64,000 nt of DNA, taken from contig NZ_CP094529.1 of NCBI RefSeq assembly GCF_022811665.1, positions 2,976,001 to 3,040,000 on the forward strand, in the 5' to 3' direction. The notes under the pieces are model-generated. The model was not told where the DNA came from, did no database searches, and worked only from the letters and a program-made list of their open reading frames with translations. A program made the translations under genes and the position numbers. Of the stretch, positions 1 to 9,134 are shown piece after piece; the stretch's first letter is position 1, and the number at the start of each line of letters is the position of its first letter. The stretch is from Chryseobacterium oryzae (GTDB lineage Bacteria; Bacteroidota; Bacteroidia; Flavobacteriales; Weeksellaceae).

Positions 1-197
1 ATGGGCGGAAGTTCTTTCTTTTTCCGGTTGGGATCAAGCATTTTCATCATTCCTTTCAGTTGCTTATCATCCAGCTTAGAAAAATTTTCCATAAGTTTCG
101 GAAGATTTACTTTTTGTGAAATCTCATCAAGCTGATCAAAATCTATTGATTTAAAAAGTTGTAAAGCATTTTTTATTTTGGAAAAAGTAGTAGACAT
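1..197 (-). CDS. Uncharacterised protein, truncated by the window edge
   Basis: A minus-strand frame opens with ATG at 197 and runs off the left edge with no stop. The 65 visible codons encode a hydrophilic, Lys-, Leu- and Met-rich, probably all-helical protein with no signal peptide or membrane segment. A short helical repeat of the form LPKLMENFSKLDDKQLKGMMKML is spread over residues about 33-55. I do not recognise the family. It is divergent from the DUF4349 gene, so the 198-396 spacer should hold two promoters. The frame is open, codon use matches the neighbours, and the start is the only ATG at the 5' end. The C-terminus is unknown. Confidence 0.6.
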   Translation of the reverse strand, partial: MSTTFSKIKNALQLFKSIDFDQLDEISQKVNLPKLMENFSKLDDKQLKGMMKMLDPNRKKKELPP

Positions 198-396
198 AAT
201 GAATAAATGTATTTGATTTTGTAAAACATCAGCAAAAATTACTCCGAAATAACATAGACTAAATTGTAGTTGTTTTACAATTATTTGAAATTCAATGCTT
301 TAATAATATTTATTTGTTTGCAAAAGATTTACTTTTCTTATTCAAATAATACAAAAAATTCTGTAGCACCTTTGAACTAGCAAAACATAAAAATCT

Positions 397-1299
397 ATGA
401 AAACAAAGTACATTAAATTATCATTGGCAAGTATTTTATTATTTGGAATTTATTCATGTAAAAAAGGGGAATCACTATCTGATAGTAGTAATGATAATAA
501 AAAAATCACTGCAATATCAGACAGTATTTCTTCGGCAGCAACCATGAAGGTAAAAGAAAAGCAGTTCATAAAGACAGCAGCGGTAAATATGGAAGTGAAA
601 GATGTATATGATGCTACAATTTTCATTGAAAAATCGGCTCAGGATTTGAGTGGTTTTGTAACGCATAGTGATCTAAAAAGCAATGTAGTATCGGAGGAAA
701 CCTATGATACATCTGATGAACAGGCTATTTTAATTAAGAAGTATCAGACAGAAAATACGATGCAAGTTCGGGTTCCCACAGAAAGGCTGGGAGAATTGCT
801 GACTCTTATTAACGATAAAAAACTATTCCTTAATTCCAGAGTAATCAATGCTGAAGATGTTACCTCAAATATTAAATATGGAAAGTTGGAGGGAGAAAGA
901 ATCAAAAAGAACGAAGAAAATATTTCTAAGCTCAAAAACAACAAAGGAAAAGTTCAACTTGATAATAATAACACGTCTGAAGGTAATCAGCAACAGTTGG
1001 AAAATATGAATATTGCTGACAATCTAAAATACAGCACTATTGATATTTATCTGAAAGAACCTAAAATAAGAGTTGCAGAAATTACCGTTACCAATACCAA
1101 AAATATTGAAGATAAATATAAATTCAATTTCTTTTACAGTATAAAAAATGCTTTTGTAGAAGGATATTATTTAGTTCAGAAATTGATAGTTGGCTTAATA
1201 ACGGTTTGGCCATTGGTAATCATTGCTGCAATCACATTATACTTTTACCGGAAAAATAAATCAAACAAAATAACAAAAAACAGCAATTTTGAAAAATAA
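397..1299 (+). CDS. DUF4349-type lipoprotein with C-terminal membrane anchor
   Basis: 300 residues. The N-terminus is a lipoprotein signal with the candidate lipidated Cys at residue 21 (GIYSC). The middle (about 60-160) has the feel of DUF4349: a paired-strand region containing the V-R-V-P motif, then NAEDVTSNI. A Lys/Glu/Asn-rich coiled coil follows (about 165-210). A hydrophobic helix near 262-284 is followed by a basic tail. DUF4349 proteins are envelope proteins of unknown role. The gene stands alone, with a secreted protein 83 bp downstream. The start fits the signal peptide directly. Function is not known, and the family call rests on motif memory only. Confidence 0.75.
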   Translation: MKTKYIKLSLASILLFGIYSCKKGESLSDSSNDNKKITAISDSISSAATMKVKEKQFIKTAAVNMEVKDVYDATIFIEKSAQDLSGFVTHSDLKSNVVSEETYDTSDEQAILIKKYQTENTMQVRVPTERLGELLTLINDKKLFLNSRVINAEDVTSNIKYGKLEGERIKKNEENISKLKNNKGKVQLDNNNTSEGNQQQLENMNIADNLKYSTIDIYLKEPKIRVAEITVTNTKNIEDKYKFNFFYSIKNAFVEGYYLVQKLIVGLITVWPLVIIAAITLYFYRKNKSNKITKNSNFEK

Positions 1300-1382
1300 T
1301 CTGTCCATCTAACCGTTTGATTATCTATATGCCTCTGAAATCTCTGCCTATTGTAGGGGTTTTCAGTATTTTAAATAAACAA

Positions 1383-2246
1383 ATGAAGATTTTTTTTACC
1401 CTTGCACTCATTATAAGTTCAACGCTAGTTTTAGCACAAAAAATTAAAATTTTAGATGCTGAAACAAGAGAGCCAATACCCTATGCAAAAATTATTTTAA
1501 ATGGTAAAGATTATTACAAAAATACCGAAAAAGATGGAGAAATTATTTTAGAAAAAGATGAACAAATCTCTTCGGTAGAATATTTCGGGTACGAAAATTT
1601 GAAAGTTGAAAAATATCAGTCTGTTTACTTTCTGAAACCTAAATTTACTGAAATTACGGAAGTACAGATTACTAAACCGAAATATCAAAACAATATTAAA
1701 ATAGGAAGTTTAAAAACGTACGGAAGCTTTGGCGGAGGGATCAATCACACAAGTTCAGCTTTATTGGGGAAAGTAATTACTTTTAATAATGAAAAGAACG
1801 AAACTCTTTTCATTAAAAAAATTAGTTTCAAAACCATATCTTACAAGCCAAATACAGTCATCCGAATAATGATTTATGAGAATGTTAATGGCTTACCCGG
1901 AGAAATTTTACAGAGCGAAGAAATTACTTGTAAAGCAGGAATAAATAAATTACATGAGTTTTTCCCGAAACAAATGAGATTCCCGAAAGAAGGAATCGTC
2001 GTGGGTTTTGAATGGATTTTAAATGAAAATAATCTGTACGAAACCACTATGAAGATGAAAGGTTCTAATGAATACAAAAAAGTATTCTCTTTTTATCCTC
2101 AAATATCAGGAAGTAAAGAAGATACCAATAAAGATAGAATTATTGGCGTTTATAATGAAGGAAAATGGCATTTTCAGTCAGCTGAAGATTCCGGTTATGT
2201 AAAGATTAAGTATAACCCTGCCATTCAGCTTGAGCTCACGAATTGA
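1383..2246 (+). CDS. Secreted protein with carboxypeptidase-regulatory-like (beta-sandwich) domain
   Basis: The frame is open from a TTG at 1317, but the ATG at 1383 gives a clean signal peptide ending near LVLAQ, so I place the start there (287 residues). Residues about 20-90 look like a carboxypeptidase-D regulatory-like or CNA-B-like beta-sandwich: DAETREPIPYAKI, then a DGE turn. This is the fold often found at the start of Bacteroidetes TonB receptors, but no receptor follows here. The remaining 190 residues are a second beta-rich domain of unknown type with several aromatic strands. Probably periplasmic or surface-exposed. Role unknown. Confidence 0.65.
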   Translation: MKIFFTLALIISSTLVLAQKIKILDAETREPIPYAKIILNGKDYYKNTEKDGEIILEKDEQISSVEYFGYENLKVEKYQSVYFLKPKFTEITEVQITKPKYQNNIKIGSLKTYGSFGGGINHTSSALLGKVITFNNEKNETLFIKKISFKTISYKPNTVIRIMIYENVNGLPGEILQSEEITCKAGINKLHEFFPKQMRFPKEGIVVGFEWILNENNLYETTMKMKGSNEYKKVFSFYPQISGSKEDTNKDRIIGVYNEGKWHFQSAEDSGYVKIKYNPAIQLELTN

Positions 2247-2285
2247 TTTTTAATGATGCATTAACATCTTTGCACTAAAATTCCG

Positions 2286-2293
2286 TAAATTTG
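2286..2293 (+). promoter_or_regulatory. Candidate -7 element (TAAATTTG) for pgi
   Basis: TAAATTTG matches the Bacteroidetes -7 consensus TAnnTTTG and lies 78 bp before the pgi ATG. A TTG at 2270-2272 is too close (13 bp) to be an ideal -33 element, so the call rests on the -7 box alone. Confidence 0.35.
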
Positions 2294-2371
2294 CCAATCG
2301 GAATTTAATAACAGTGATTTTTGACGTTTTAACTCATTTTTACTCAAAAAATCTTATTCAAACTTACAAAT

Positions 2372-4012
2372 ATGCTATCTAAAATAAATCCTACCCATAC
2401 AGAAAGCTGGAAAGCTCTTGACGAACATTTCGCTAATAATGACTTTGATTTAAGAAGTCTTTTTCAGTACAACCCAAACCGATTTAACGAATTTTCTATC
2501 AAGAAAACCAATTTTCTGTTTGATTATTCAAAAAATTTAATTGATTCTAAAACAAAAAATCTTCTTTTGAATCTTGCGGAAGAATGCCAGTTGAAAGATG
2601 CGATTTCTAAAATGTTTTCGGGAGATAAAATCAACGAAACGGAAGGAAGAGCAGTGCTTCATACCGCATTAAGAGATTTTTCGGATAACGAAATTTTGGT
2701 AGATGGCGAAAATATTAAGCCTCAGATTAAAAGAGTTCTCGATCATATGAAATCGTTTTCTGAAAGCATTATTTCAGGAACGCACAAAGGTTTCAGCGGA
2801 AAAGAAATCACAGATGTGGTCAACATCGGGATCGGAGGTTCAGATTTAGGGCCTGTGATGGTGGTTTCTGCTTTAAAGCATTTTAAGACAAGACTGAACG
2901 TTCATTTCGTTTCAAATGTAGACGGAAATCATATTGCAGAAGTGGTGAAAGACTTAAACCCTGAAACTACATTATTTATCATAGCTTCTAAAACGTTTAC
3001 TACCCAAGAAACCATGACCAATGCTCTTTCTGCGAGAGGTTGGTTTTTAAAGTCTGGAAAACAGGAGGATGTGGCTAAGCATTTTGTTGCTTTATCTACT
3101 AACGTTCAAGCTGTTAAAGACTTCGGGATTGCAGAAGAAAATATTTTCGAATTTTGGGATTGGGTAGGCGGAAGATATTCACTTTGGAGTGCGATTGGCT
3201 TAAGCATCGTTCTTGCCGTAGGTTACGAAAATTTTGAGCAGTTATTAAGAGGAGCTTATGATACCGATCAACACTTTCAGACCTCCGATTTTTCTGAAAA
3301 CATTCCGGTTTTAATGGGATTATTGGGAATTTGGTATCGTAATTTTTATGCGGCCACCACGTATGCCATACTTCCGTATTCTCAGTATTTAGACAGATTT
3401 CCTGCCTATTTCCAGCAAGGAGATATGGAAAGTAACGGGAAATGTGTAGACAGAAACGGAGAATTTGTAGAATATGAAACCGGACCCATCATTTGGGGCG
3501 AGCCGGGAACGAACGGACAGCATGCTTTCTATCAGCTTATCCATCAGGGAACAGAATTAATTCCTGCAGATTTTATTGCGTATGCGAAAAGTCCAAATAA
3601 AGTTTCGGATCATCAGGATAAACTTTTAGCGAATTTCTTTGCTCAAACTGAGGCACTTGCCTTTGGAAAAACAGAGGAGGAAGCAGAAGCTGAGCTTAAG
3701 ACATCAGGAAAATCTGATGAAGAAATAGATTTCTTATTAAATTATAAAGTCTTCCATGGAAATACGCCTACTAATTCATTTCTAATTAATGAATTAACTC
3801 CTTTTTCTTTAGGGCAATTAATTGCTTTGTATGAGCATAAAATTTTTGTACAGGGCGTGATTTGGAATATTTATAGTTTTGACCAGTTTGGGGTAGAATT
3901 AGGAAAAGTTTTAGCGAATAAAATCCTTCCGGAACTTGAAAGTAATGAGACAATTAGCTCACATGACAGCTCAACAAACGGTTTGATTAATTATTATAAA
4001 GCAAACAAATAA
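2372..4012 (+). CDS. pgi: Glucose-6-phosphate isomerase
   Basis: Interconverts glucose-6-phosphate and fructose-6-phosphate in the cytoplasm (glycolysis, gluconeogenesis). 546 residues, the normal length of the large bacterial PGI class. The substrate-binding stretch [11 protein letters not shown], the signature [14 protein letters not shown] and the active-site region [11 protein letters not shown] are all present and in the usual order. The start is the first ATG after a plausible -7 element and aligns with the usual SIS-fold N-terminus. It has no operon partner in glycolysis: folD follows 107 bp later. Nothing is unusual in the coding sequence. Confidence 0.97.
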   Translation: MLSKINPTHTESWKALDEHFANNDFDLRSLFQYNPNRFNEFSIKKTNFLFDYSKNLIDSKTKNLLLNLAEECQLKDAISKMFSGDKINETEGRAVLHTALRDFSDNEILVDGENIKPQIKRVLDHMKSFSESIISGTHKGFSGKEITDVVNIGIGGSDLGPVMVVSALKHFKTRLNVHFVSNVDGNHIAEVVKDLNPETTLFIIASKTFTTQETMTNALSARGWFLKSGKQEDVAKHFVALSTNVQAVKDFGIAEENIFEFWDWVGGRYSLWSAIGLSIVLAVGYENFEQLLRGAYDTDQHFQTSDFSENIPVLMGLLGIWYRNFYAATTYAILPYSQYLDRFPAYFQQGDMESNGKCVDRNGEFVEYETGPIIWGEPGTNGQHAFYQLIHQGTELIPADFIAYAKSPNKVSDHQDKLLANFFAQTEALAFGKTEEEAEAELKTSGKSDEEIDFLLNYKVFHGNTPTNSFLINELTPFSLGQLIALYEHKIFVQGVIWNIYSFDQFGVELGKVLANKILPELESNETISSHDSSTNGLINYYKANK

Positions 4013-4119
4013 AAACTGGTAAAGATTAAAAGTATGGTTGATTATAAATGAAAGTAAATTCAACCTTCAAATATTTAATTTTTATCTAAAATCTAATAAT
4101 TAAAGTAATAAAAGTAAAA

Positions 4120-5004
4120 ATGGCAGAAATTCTCGACGGATTAAAAGTATCCAAAGAAATAAAACAGGAAATAAAAGCTGAAGTTGAAAAAATTGTTGCC
4201 GGAAAAAGAAGAGCTCCGCATTTGGTGGCTATTCTTGTAGGGAACAACGGTGCGAGCAAAGCTTATGTCAATTCTAAAGTGAAAGACTGCGAAGAAGTAG
4301 GATTTCAGTCGAGTCTTATTAAATTTCCCAGTACAGTTTCCGAATCTGAATTACTGGAAAAAATTGATGAATTAAATAAGTCGAAAGCAGTGGACGGATT
4401 TATCGTTCAGCTTCCGCTGCCAAAACAGATCGACCAGGAAAAGATCATCAATGCAATCGATCCAAGAAAGGATGTTGATGGATTCCACCCCGAAAATTTC
4501 GGAAGAATGGCATTGGAAATGGACACTTTTTTACCCGCCACTCCTTTTGGAATCTTAACATTACTGGAAAGATATAATATTGAAACAAAAGGAAAAGACT
4601 GTGTCATCATCGGAAGAAGCAAAATCGTAGGAAGACCGATGAGTATATTAATGGGAAGAAAAGATTTCCCAGGAAATTCTACCGTTACTTTAACGCATTC
4701 ATACACCAAAGATATAGAAGAATACACCAAAAAAGCAGACATTGTAATTACCGCTTTAGGAGATCCTCACTTTTTAAAAGGCGAAATGATTAAAGACGGA
4801 GCTGTAATTGTGGATGTTGGGATCACAAGAGTAGATGATGATTCTCCTAAAGGATATCATCTTGCAGGTGATGTAGATTTTGATAGCTGTGCAGCAAAAG
4901 CAAGCTGGATTACGCCGGTTCCCGGAGGTGTAGGACCAATGACCAGAGCTATGCTGATGAAAAATACCATCATCGCCTACAAAACTTCGGTCTACAACGA
5001 TTAA
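4120..5004 (+). CDS. folD: Bifunctional methylenetetrahydrofolate dehydrogenase/cyclohydrolase
   Basis: Cytosolic one-carbon enzyme. It oxidises 5,10-methylene-THF to methenyl-THF with NADP+ and hydrolyses that to 10-formyl-THF. 294 residues, standard length. Seen in order: YVNSKVKDCEEVG with the catalytic Lys, the GFIVQLPLPKQ segment, DVDGFHP, the nucleotide-binding GRSKIVGRP, and the C-terminal signature PVPGGVGPMT. The gene is followed after 6 bp by queE and the two are probably co-transcribed. No sign of degradation. Confidence 0.97.
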   Translation: MAEILDGLKVSKEIKQEIKAEVEKIVAGKRRAPHLVAILVGNNGASKAYVNSKVKDCEEVGFQSSLIKFPSTVSESELLEKIDELNKSKAVDGFIVQLPLPKQIDQEKIINAIDPRKDVDGFHPENFGRMALEMDTFLPATPFGILTLLERYNIETKGKDCVIIGRSKIVGRPMSILMGRKDFPGNSTVTLTHSYTKDIEEYTKKADIVITALGDPHFLKGEMIKDGAVIVDVGITRVDDDSPKGYHLAGDVDFDSCAAKASWITPVPGGVGPMTRAMLMKNTIIAYKTSVYND

Positions 5005-5010
5005 TTAAAA

Positions 5011-5640
5011 ATGAAAATAGAAGAAAATATTTTATTGAAAGAAGGTAAAATGCTCCCTGTAATGGAGCATTTTTACACTCTTCAGGGCGAAGGTGCCCAT
5101 ACCGGAAAAGCAGCTTATTTCATCAGGTTAGGAGGCTGTGATGTGGGTTGCCATTGGTGCGATGTGAAAGAAAGCTGGGATCCGAACTTGCATCCGCTGA
5201 TGAATGCAGAGGAAATTGCAGAAACTGCTGCAAAACATTGCAAAACTATTGTTTTAACTGGTGGAGAACCTTTGATGTGGAATCTTGATATTCTTACATC
5301 CAAATTAAAAGAATTAGGATGTACCATTCATATTGAAACTTCTGGGGCTTATCCTATGAGTGGACAAATCGATTGGATTACGCTTTCACCAAAGAAAACA
5401 GGGCTTCCCAAAGAAGAAATTTATGCTAAAGCCCATGAGCTCAAAGTAATTGTTTTCAATAATAACGATTTTAAATTTGCAGAGGAACAGGCTGCAAAAG
5501 TTTCGGCGAGTTGTACACTGTATCTTCAAAGTGAGTGGAGCAAAAGAGATGAAATGTACCCGAAAATTACAGATTTCATATTGGAGCATCCGGAATGGAG
5601 AGCCTCTGTACAGACCCATAAGTATCTGAATATTCCTTAG
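5011..5640 (+). CDS. queE: 7-carboxy-7-deazaguanine synthase (radical SAM)
   Basis: Radical SAM enzyme of queuosine and 7-deazapurine biosynthesis, converting 6-carboxytetrahydropterin to 7-carboxy-7-deazaguanine. 209 residues. The cluster motif is C43-x3-C47-x2-C50 (GGCDVGCHWC), followed by TGGEPL. The short length and the YTLQGEG opening are typical of QueE. It begins 6 bp after folD, so it is likely in the same transcript. No other queuosine gene is in the window, although miaB (49.6 kb) is another tRNA-modification gene. Confidence 0.93.
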   Translation: MKIEENILLKEGKMLPVMEHFYTLQGEGAHTGKAAYFIRLGGCDVGCHWCDVKESWDPNLHPLMNAEEIAETAAKHCKTIVLTGGEPLMWNLDILTSKLKELGCTIHIETSGAYPMSGQIDWITLSPKKTGLPKEEIYAKAHELKVIVFNNNDFKFAEEQAAKVSASCTLYLQSEWSKRDEMYPKITDFILEHPEWRASVQTHKYLNIP

Positions 5641-5767
5641 AAAATACTGTAATTAATTTTTAAGTTCACAAAAAGGTTACTGTTTTTTGTATGAATTTAG
5701 AATAATTTTTGCTTTGAAAAATAGTGTTTATTATTATTTTAACACATTGGTCTTAGTTTTGATTTGT

Positions 5768-5806
5768 TTTTGGATGTTTATAATTCGAAAATAAAAACAT
5801 CCAAAA
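5768..5806. other. Long hairpin in the queE-mlaE spacer
   Basis: TTTTGGATGTTT (5768-5779) is the exact reverse complement of AAACATCCAAAA (5795-5806), giving a 12-bp stem with a 15-nt loop. No clear T-run follows on either strand, so it is not a convincing terminator. The rest of the 247-bp spacer is AT-rich without other structure that I can see. Confidence 0.5.
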
Positions 5807-5887
5807 TTGAAAATACAACGATTAAGTGTTAATAATGGAAGCCATTAGACAGCATTTAATTTCAATAAAATAGCCTAATTTAGCAGA

Positions 5888-6640
5888 ATGTTAAAAAAGT
5901 TTTTTACAGCAATAGGAGAATACATGCTCCTTCTTGGCAAATCGATGCAAAAACCACAGAAAATGAGGGTTTTCTGGAAACTTTTGTTACGGGAAATAAA
6001 CGATTTGGGAGTTAATTCCTTTGGATTGGTTATTTTTACCTCCATCTTTGTGGGTGCGGTTGTTGCCATACAGATGTTTAACAATTTCGATGCCTCTTCA
6101 TTCCCCATTCCGCCATCTTTTGTGGGATATGCTACTAAAGCGGTATTGGTTTTAGAATTCTCCCCTACTATTATCAGCTTAATTTTAGCAGGAAAAGTAG
6201 GTTCTTATATTGCATCCAGTATAGGTACGATGAGAGTTTCAGAACAAATTGATGCTCTAGACATTATGGGAGTTAATTCACCTAATTTTTTAATATTTCC
6301 AAAAATAATCGCCTGCATAATATTTAATCCTCTGCTTATTGCCATCAGTATTGTTTTTGGTATTGGAGGAGGTTATATTGCCGGAATTCTTACAGGAAAC
6401 TGGACCACAGCAGACTATATTAACGGTATCCAAATGTACATGCCTAATCTTTTTATCTATTACGCATTTACAAAAACAATAGCCTTTGCATTTATTATTG
6501 CTACAGTACCTTCTTATTTTGGATATTATGTTAACGGAGGATCTCTAGAAGTTGGTAGAGCAAGTACGCAGGCTGTAGTATGGACAATGGTTTTTATCAT
6601 TATCTCCGAATTAATTCTAACCCAGTTAATATTAAGCTGA
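5888..6640 (+). CDS. MlaE-family ABC transporter permease (lipid asymmetry)
   Basis: Inner-membrane permease of an MlaFEDB-like phospholipid transporter. 250 residues with about five or six hydrophobic helices. The family's conserved central stretch is clear: LEFSPTIISLILAGKVG, then TMRVSEQIDAL and MGVN. Its stop overlaps the start of the ATPase gene (TGATG), so the two are translationally coupled. No MlaD/MCE substrate-binding gene is adjacent; in Bacteroidetes it is often encoded elsewhere. A TAATTTAG box 4 bp before the ATG suggests an almost leaderless message. Confidence 0.9.
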   Translation: MLKKFFTAIGEYMLLLGKSMQKPQKMRVFWKLLLREINDLGVNSFGLVIFTSIFVGAVVAIQMFNNFDASSFPIPPSFVGYATKAVLVLEFSPTIISLILAGKVGSYIASSIGTMRVSEQIDALDIMGVNSPNFLIFPKIIACIIFNPLLIAISIVFGIGGGYIAGILTGNWTTADYINGIQMYMPNLFIYYAFTKTIAFAFIIATVPSYFGYYVNGGSLEVGRASTQAVVWTMVFIIISELILTQLILS

Positions 6641-7455
6641 TGATTGAGGTAAAAGATCTGAAAAAAAGTTTCGAACATGTAGAAGTTCTTAAAGGAATTA
6701 CAACAACATTTGAAAAAGGAAAAGTAAATCTCATCATCGGGCAGAGTGGTTCGGGTAAAACCGTTTTTCTTAAAAGCCTTTTGAACGTTTATCAACCATC
6801 TTCAGGAGAAATTCTTTTTGATGGTAGAGATATCAATGTAATGACCAGAGATGAAAAACAGCATTTGCGATCTGAAATTGGCACCGTATTTCAAGGAAGT
6901 GCTCTTTTCGATTCGCTTACTGTGGAAGAAAATATTATGTTTCCGCTAGATATGTTTACCAACCTTACCTTCCGGGAGAAAAAGAAAAGAGTTTTTGATG
7001 TAATTGGAAGAGTTCATTTAGATAAAGCAAATAAAAAGTTTCCTTCTGAAATATCCGGAGGGATGCAGAAACGTGTAGCAATTGCAAGAGCTATTGTAAA
7101 CAATCCTAAATATTTATTCTGTGATGAACCCAACTCAGGTTTAGATCCTTACACTTCTAATATTATTGATGATTTGTTATTGGAAATTACCAAAGAATAC
7201 AACACAACCACTATCATCAATACCCACGATATGAATTCTGTGATGACCATCGGAGAAAAAATTGTATATCTGAGACTGGGCATTAAAGAATGGGAAGGTA
7301 ATAAAGACATTTTGATAACTGCGGGTAATAAAAACCTGATAGATTTCGTTTATTCATCAGAATTATTTAAGGAATTAAGAGAATATTTGTTGGAAAACAA
7401 TAAAACGATAGAGAATAATATTACAAAATTTGACGATCATGAAAAAATGGATTAG
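6640..7455 (+). CDS. MlaF-family ABC transporter ATP-binding protein
   Basis: Cytoplasmic ATPase partner of the preceding MlaE-type permease. The frame is open from 6580, but the ATG at 6640 overlaps the permease stop and gives the canonical MIEVKDLKKSF start (271 residues). Walker A GQSGSGKT, the ABC signature SGGMQKRVAIARA, Walker B YLFCDEP and a switch His (NTHDM) are all visible, so it should be catalytically competent. Its last 17 bp overlap the next gene, indicating a three-gene operon. Confidence 0.92.
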   Translation: MIEVKDLKKSFEHVEVLKGITTTFEKGKVNLIIGQSGSGKTVFLKSLLNVYQPSSGEILFDGRDINVMTRDEKQHLRSEIGTVFQGSALFDSLTVEENIMFPLDMFTNLTFREKKKRVFDVIGRVHLDKANKKFPSEISGGMQKRVAIARAIVNNPKYLFCDEPNSGLDPYTSNIIDDLLLEITKEYNTTTIINTHDMNSVMTIGEKIVYLRLGIKEWEGNKDILITAGNKNLIDFVYSSELFKELREYLLENNKTIENNITKFDDHEKMD

Positions 7456-8077
7456 TGCAGCTTTTATAGGCTTAAGTATTATGGCTTCGGCACAGATTTC
7501 ACTAGCGGGAAAAGCAAATGTGCTAATTCCTACGAGTTCTGCTTCATGGAAAAATCTTAAAACAGCAGCAACTAATGCGGTAGAACAAAAGGGTAAAAAC
7601 ATCACCGGGTTTAATGTTGGGCTTTCCCTGAAAATCGATCTACCAAGCTCTTTATTTTTGATGCCGGAAATATACTATACCAATTTCAGCAACGAAGTTA
7701 CTGTGCAAAATGATGCCAGTTCAGAGCAAACCACTATTAAAGCTAAAAACAACAGAGTAGACATTCCTGTTTTGATTGGCACCAATATATTAGGCAATCT
7801 ATTGAGTGCTTATGTTGGTCCTGTAGGAAGTTTTAATCTTGCCAAAGACGATAATTTCGACAATTTCGTTCAGAAAGTGAATACTAAATCTTTTACTTTA
7901 GGTTATCAATTAGGATTGCAAAGCGAAATTTCTAAAGTTATTATTTCGGCTCGATATGAAGGTGCTTTTTCTAAAGATCAAAGAAAATTCATCAATAATA
8001 TTGCAGGATCTAACCAGGAAATTAACTACGATAACAGATCCAGTTTATTTTTATTGGGATTAGGATATAAGTTTTAG
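7439..8077 (+). CDS. Outer-membrane beta-barrel protein (porin family)
   Basis: Starts at ATG 7439, inside the end of the ATPase gene. A second in-frame ATG three codons earlier is less likely because MKKWISAAFIGLSIMASAQ is a clean signal peptide. The 212-residue product has alternating strands with aromatic girdles and ends in GLGYKF. A C-terminal Phe is the usual BAM recognition feature of outer-membrane barrels. Overlap with mlaF-like DNA suggests it belongs to the lipid-transport operon. It could be its outer-membrane partner, but that is inference. Confidence 0.75.
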   Translation: MKKWISAAFIGLSIMASAQISLAGKANVLIPTSSASWKNLKTAATNAVEQKGKNITGFNVGLSLKIDLPSSLFLMPEIYYTNFSNEVTVQNDASSEQTTIKAKNNRVDIPVLIGTNILGNLLSAYVGPVGSFNLAKDDNFDNFVQKVNTKSFTLGYQLGLQSEISKVIISARYEGAFSKDQRKFINNIAGSNQEINYDNRSSLFLLGLGYKF

Positions 8078-8099
8078 TATAAACTTAATAAAGATAATG

Positions 8100-8131
8100 A
8101 ATGAGACCGTGTTTAGCAGTCTCATTTTTTT
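8100..8131 (+). terminator. Intrinsic terminator after the beta-barrel gene
   Basis: AATGAGAC (8100-8107) pairs with GTCTCATT (8119-8126), followed by a T-run. It also lies at the 3' end of the convergent exosortase-associated gene. Confidence 0.8.
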
Positions 8132-8567
8132 ATTTTGAAGTTTTTAAAAGCTGCTTTCTATAGTAAAACAAAGGTATAATAAGCAAAATAATGATAGGCT
8201 GAATGACAAATCTTCTCATATAAAAAGAGAAAAGATAACCTATCTTAAATTCGTTGTGTATGCAGAAAAGGTAAATAGGAAATGTGATGACAAAAACAAT
8301 TGTAATCATGATGAAAGCTTGAATTGTCCATTGCTTATTTTTAAACAGAAAATGAATGATTAAGCAGGAAAAAAACAGATTCAGTACAAATCTAAATAAG
8401 TGGCTTAAGATTAATTTACCCCACACAAAATGGGGAAATGGTATATTCTGAACCGCTTCATGAAAATAATTCAAAAAAGGATCATAGAAAATCTTATCTT
8501 CAAGCATTCTCACACTTACAAGACCGAAAATCCCTATCAAAACCAAAAGCCAACTAAGAATTTTCAT
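8130..8567 (-). CDS. Exosortase F system-associated membrane protein
   Basis: 145 residues, almost entirely hydrophobic, with about four predicted membrane helices (near 3-20, 50-70, 82-103 and 122-138) and a basic C-terminus. It lies immediately downstream of xrtF and overlaps it by 14 bp, which is the conserved arrangement of the exosortase F pair in Flavobacteria. Recognition rests on that context plus the RMLEDKIFYDPF segment after the first helix. Its biochemical role is unknown; it presumably acts with the exosortase in the inner membrane. Confidence 0.82.
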   Translation of the reverse strand: MKILSWLLVLIGIFGLVSVRMLEDKIFYDPFLNYFHEAVQNIPFPHFVWGKLILSHLFRFVLNLFFSCLIIHFLFKNKQWTIQAFIMITIVFVITFPIYLFCIHNEFKIGYLFSFYMRRFVIQPIIILLIIPLFYYRKQLLKTSK

Positions 8568-9084
8568 TTTTTAGAGCAAAAAATTTAATCCACACCAACC
8601 ACAAAATGACGACGCTTCCATAGATTACCGCCGGAAAAAAATAGTCGTGTGCAGTCTTGCTGTAATCCGGGTAATCGCTAATAATAATATTTAGCCCAAC
8701 AATTCTCAAAACATTCATCACGTACAAAAGAATAAGGCTTAAACCTACAAATACAAAAGTTTTTGCTCCTTTATAGAAAGCAAATATAAACGCAGTGAAA
8801 AGAATGATAACCGAGATGGCATTACAGCCTTCTACCATTCTGCTCACAACTTCTTTATTGATATAAAAAAAAATCTGCTGGTTCGGAACATCATCATAAA
8901 AATTTGTAGGAAAACCTAAAGCATCCTGAACAATCCCAACATGGCCAACTATCATCCTAGAATAAGGGTCTAAACCAGAATCCTGAAAATTATTGAGGTA
9001 AAACTGATACCCAAAGAGCAACACCATATAAATAATGATGAAACGAAGCAAAATTCCCAAGACAGGTTTAAAGTCCTTTAGCAT
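8554..9084 (-). CDS. xrtF: Exosortase XrtF
   Basis: Inner-membrane transpeptidase-like protein that should cleave and sort proteins bearing a C-terminal PEP-CTERM-like anchor. The start at 9084 (MLKDFK) is chosen over an ATG nine codons upstream because a -7 box TATATTTG sits at 9089-9096. The 176-residue product has several membrane helices and the exosortase catalytic triad: Cys87 (EGCNAIS), Arg127 (NVLRI) and His146 (AHDYFFP). No protein in this window has an obvious matching C-terminal sorting signal, so the substrates are elsewhere. Confidence 0.9.
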   Translation of the reverse strand: MLKDFKPVLGILLRFIIIYMVLLFGYQFYLNNFQDSGLDPYSRMIVGHVGIVQDALGFPTNFYDDVPNQQIFFYINKEVVSRMVEGCNAISVIILFTAFIFAFYKGAKTFVFVGLSLILLYVMNVLRIVGLNIIISDYPDYSKTAHDYFFPAVIYGSVVILWLVWIKFFALKNENS

Positions 9085-9088
9085 ACTG

Positions 9089-9096
9089 CAAATATA
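9089..9096 (-). promoter_or_regulatory. -7 element (TATATTTG) of xrtF
   Basis: Exact TAnnTTTG match read on the minus strand, only 4 nt before the xrtF ATG at 9084. Transcription would start at or next to the start codon, so the message would be leaderless. Confidence 0.55.
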
Positions 9097-9116
9097 AAAA
9101 TTAGGATTCAATTTAG

Positions 9117-9124
9117 TATATTTG
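9117..9124 (+). promoter_or_regulatory. -7 element (TATATTTG) of the kinase-RapZ-nucleotidyltransferase operon
   Basis: Exact TAnnTTTG match 10 nt before the ATG at 9135. It is the same octamer as the divergent xrtF box 20 bp away, so the two promoters share one small region. Confidence 0.55.
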
Positions 9125-9134
9125 TTTCGGTATT

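Noticed and set aside
1317..1382. TTG-initiated extension of the secreted protein gene
   Set aside because: The extension encodes hydrophobic residues unlike a leader. The ATG at 1383 gives a clean signal peptide.
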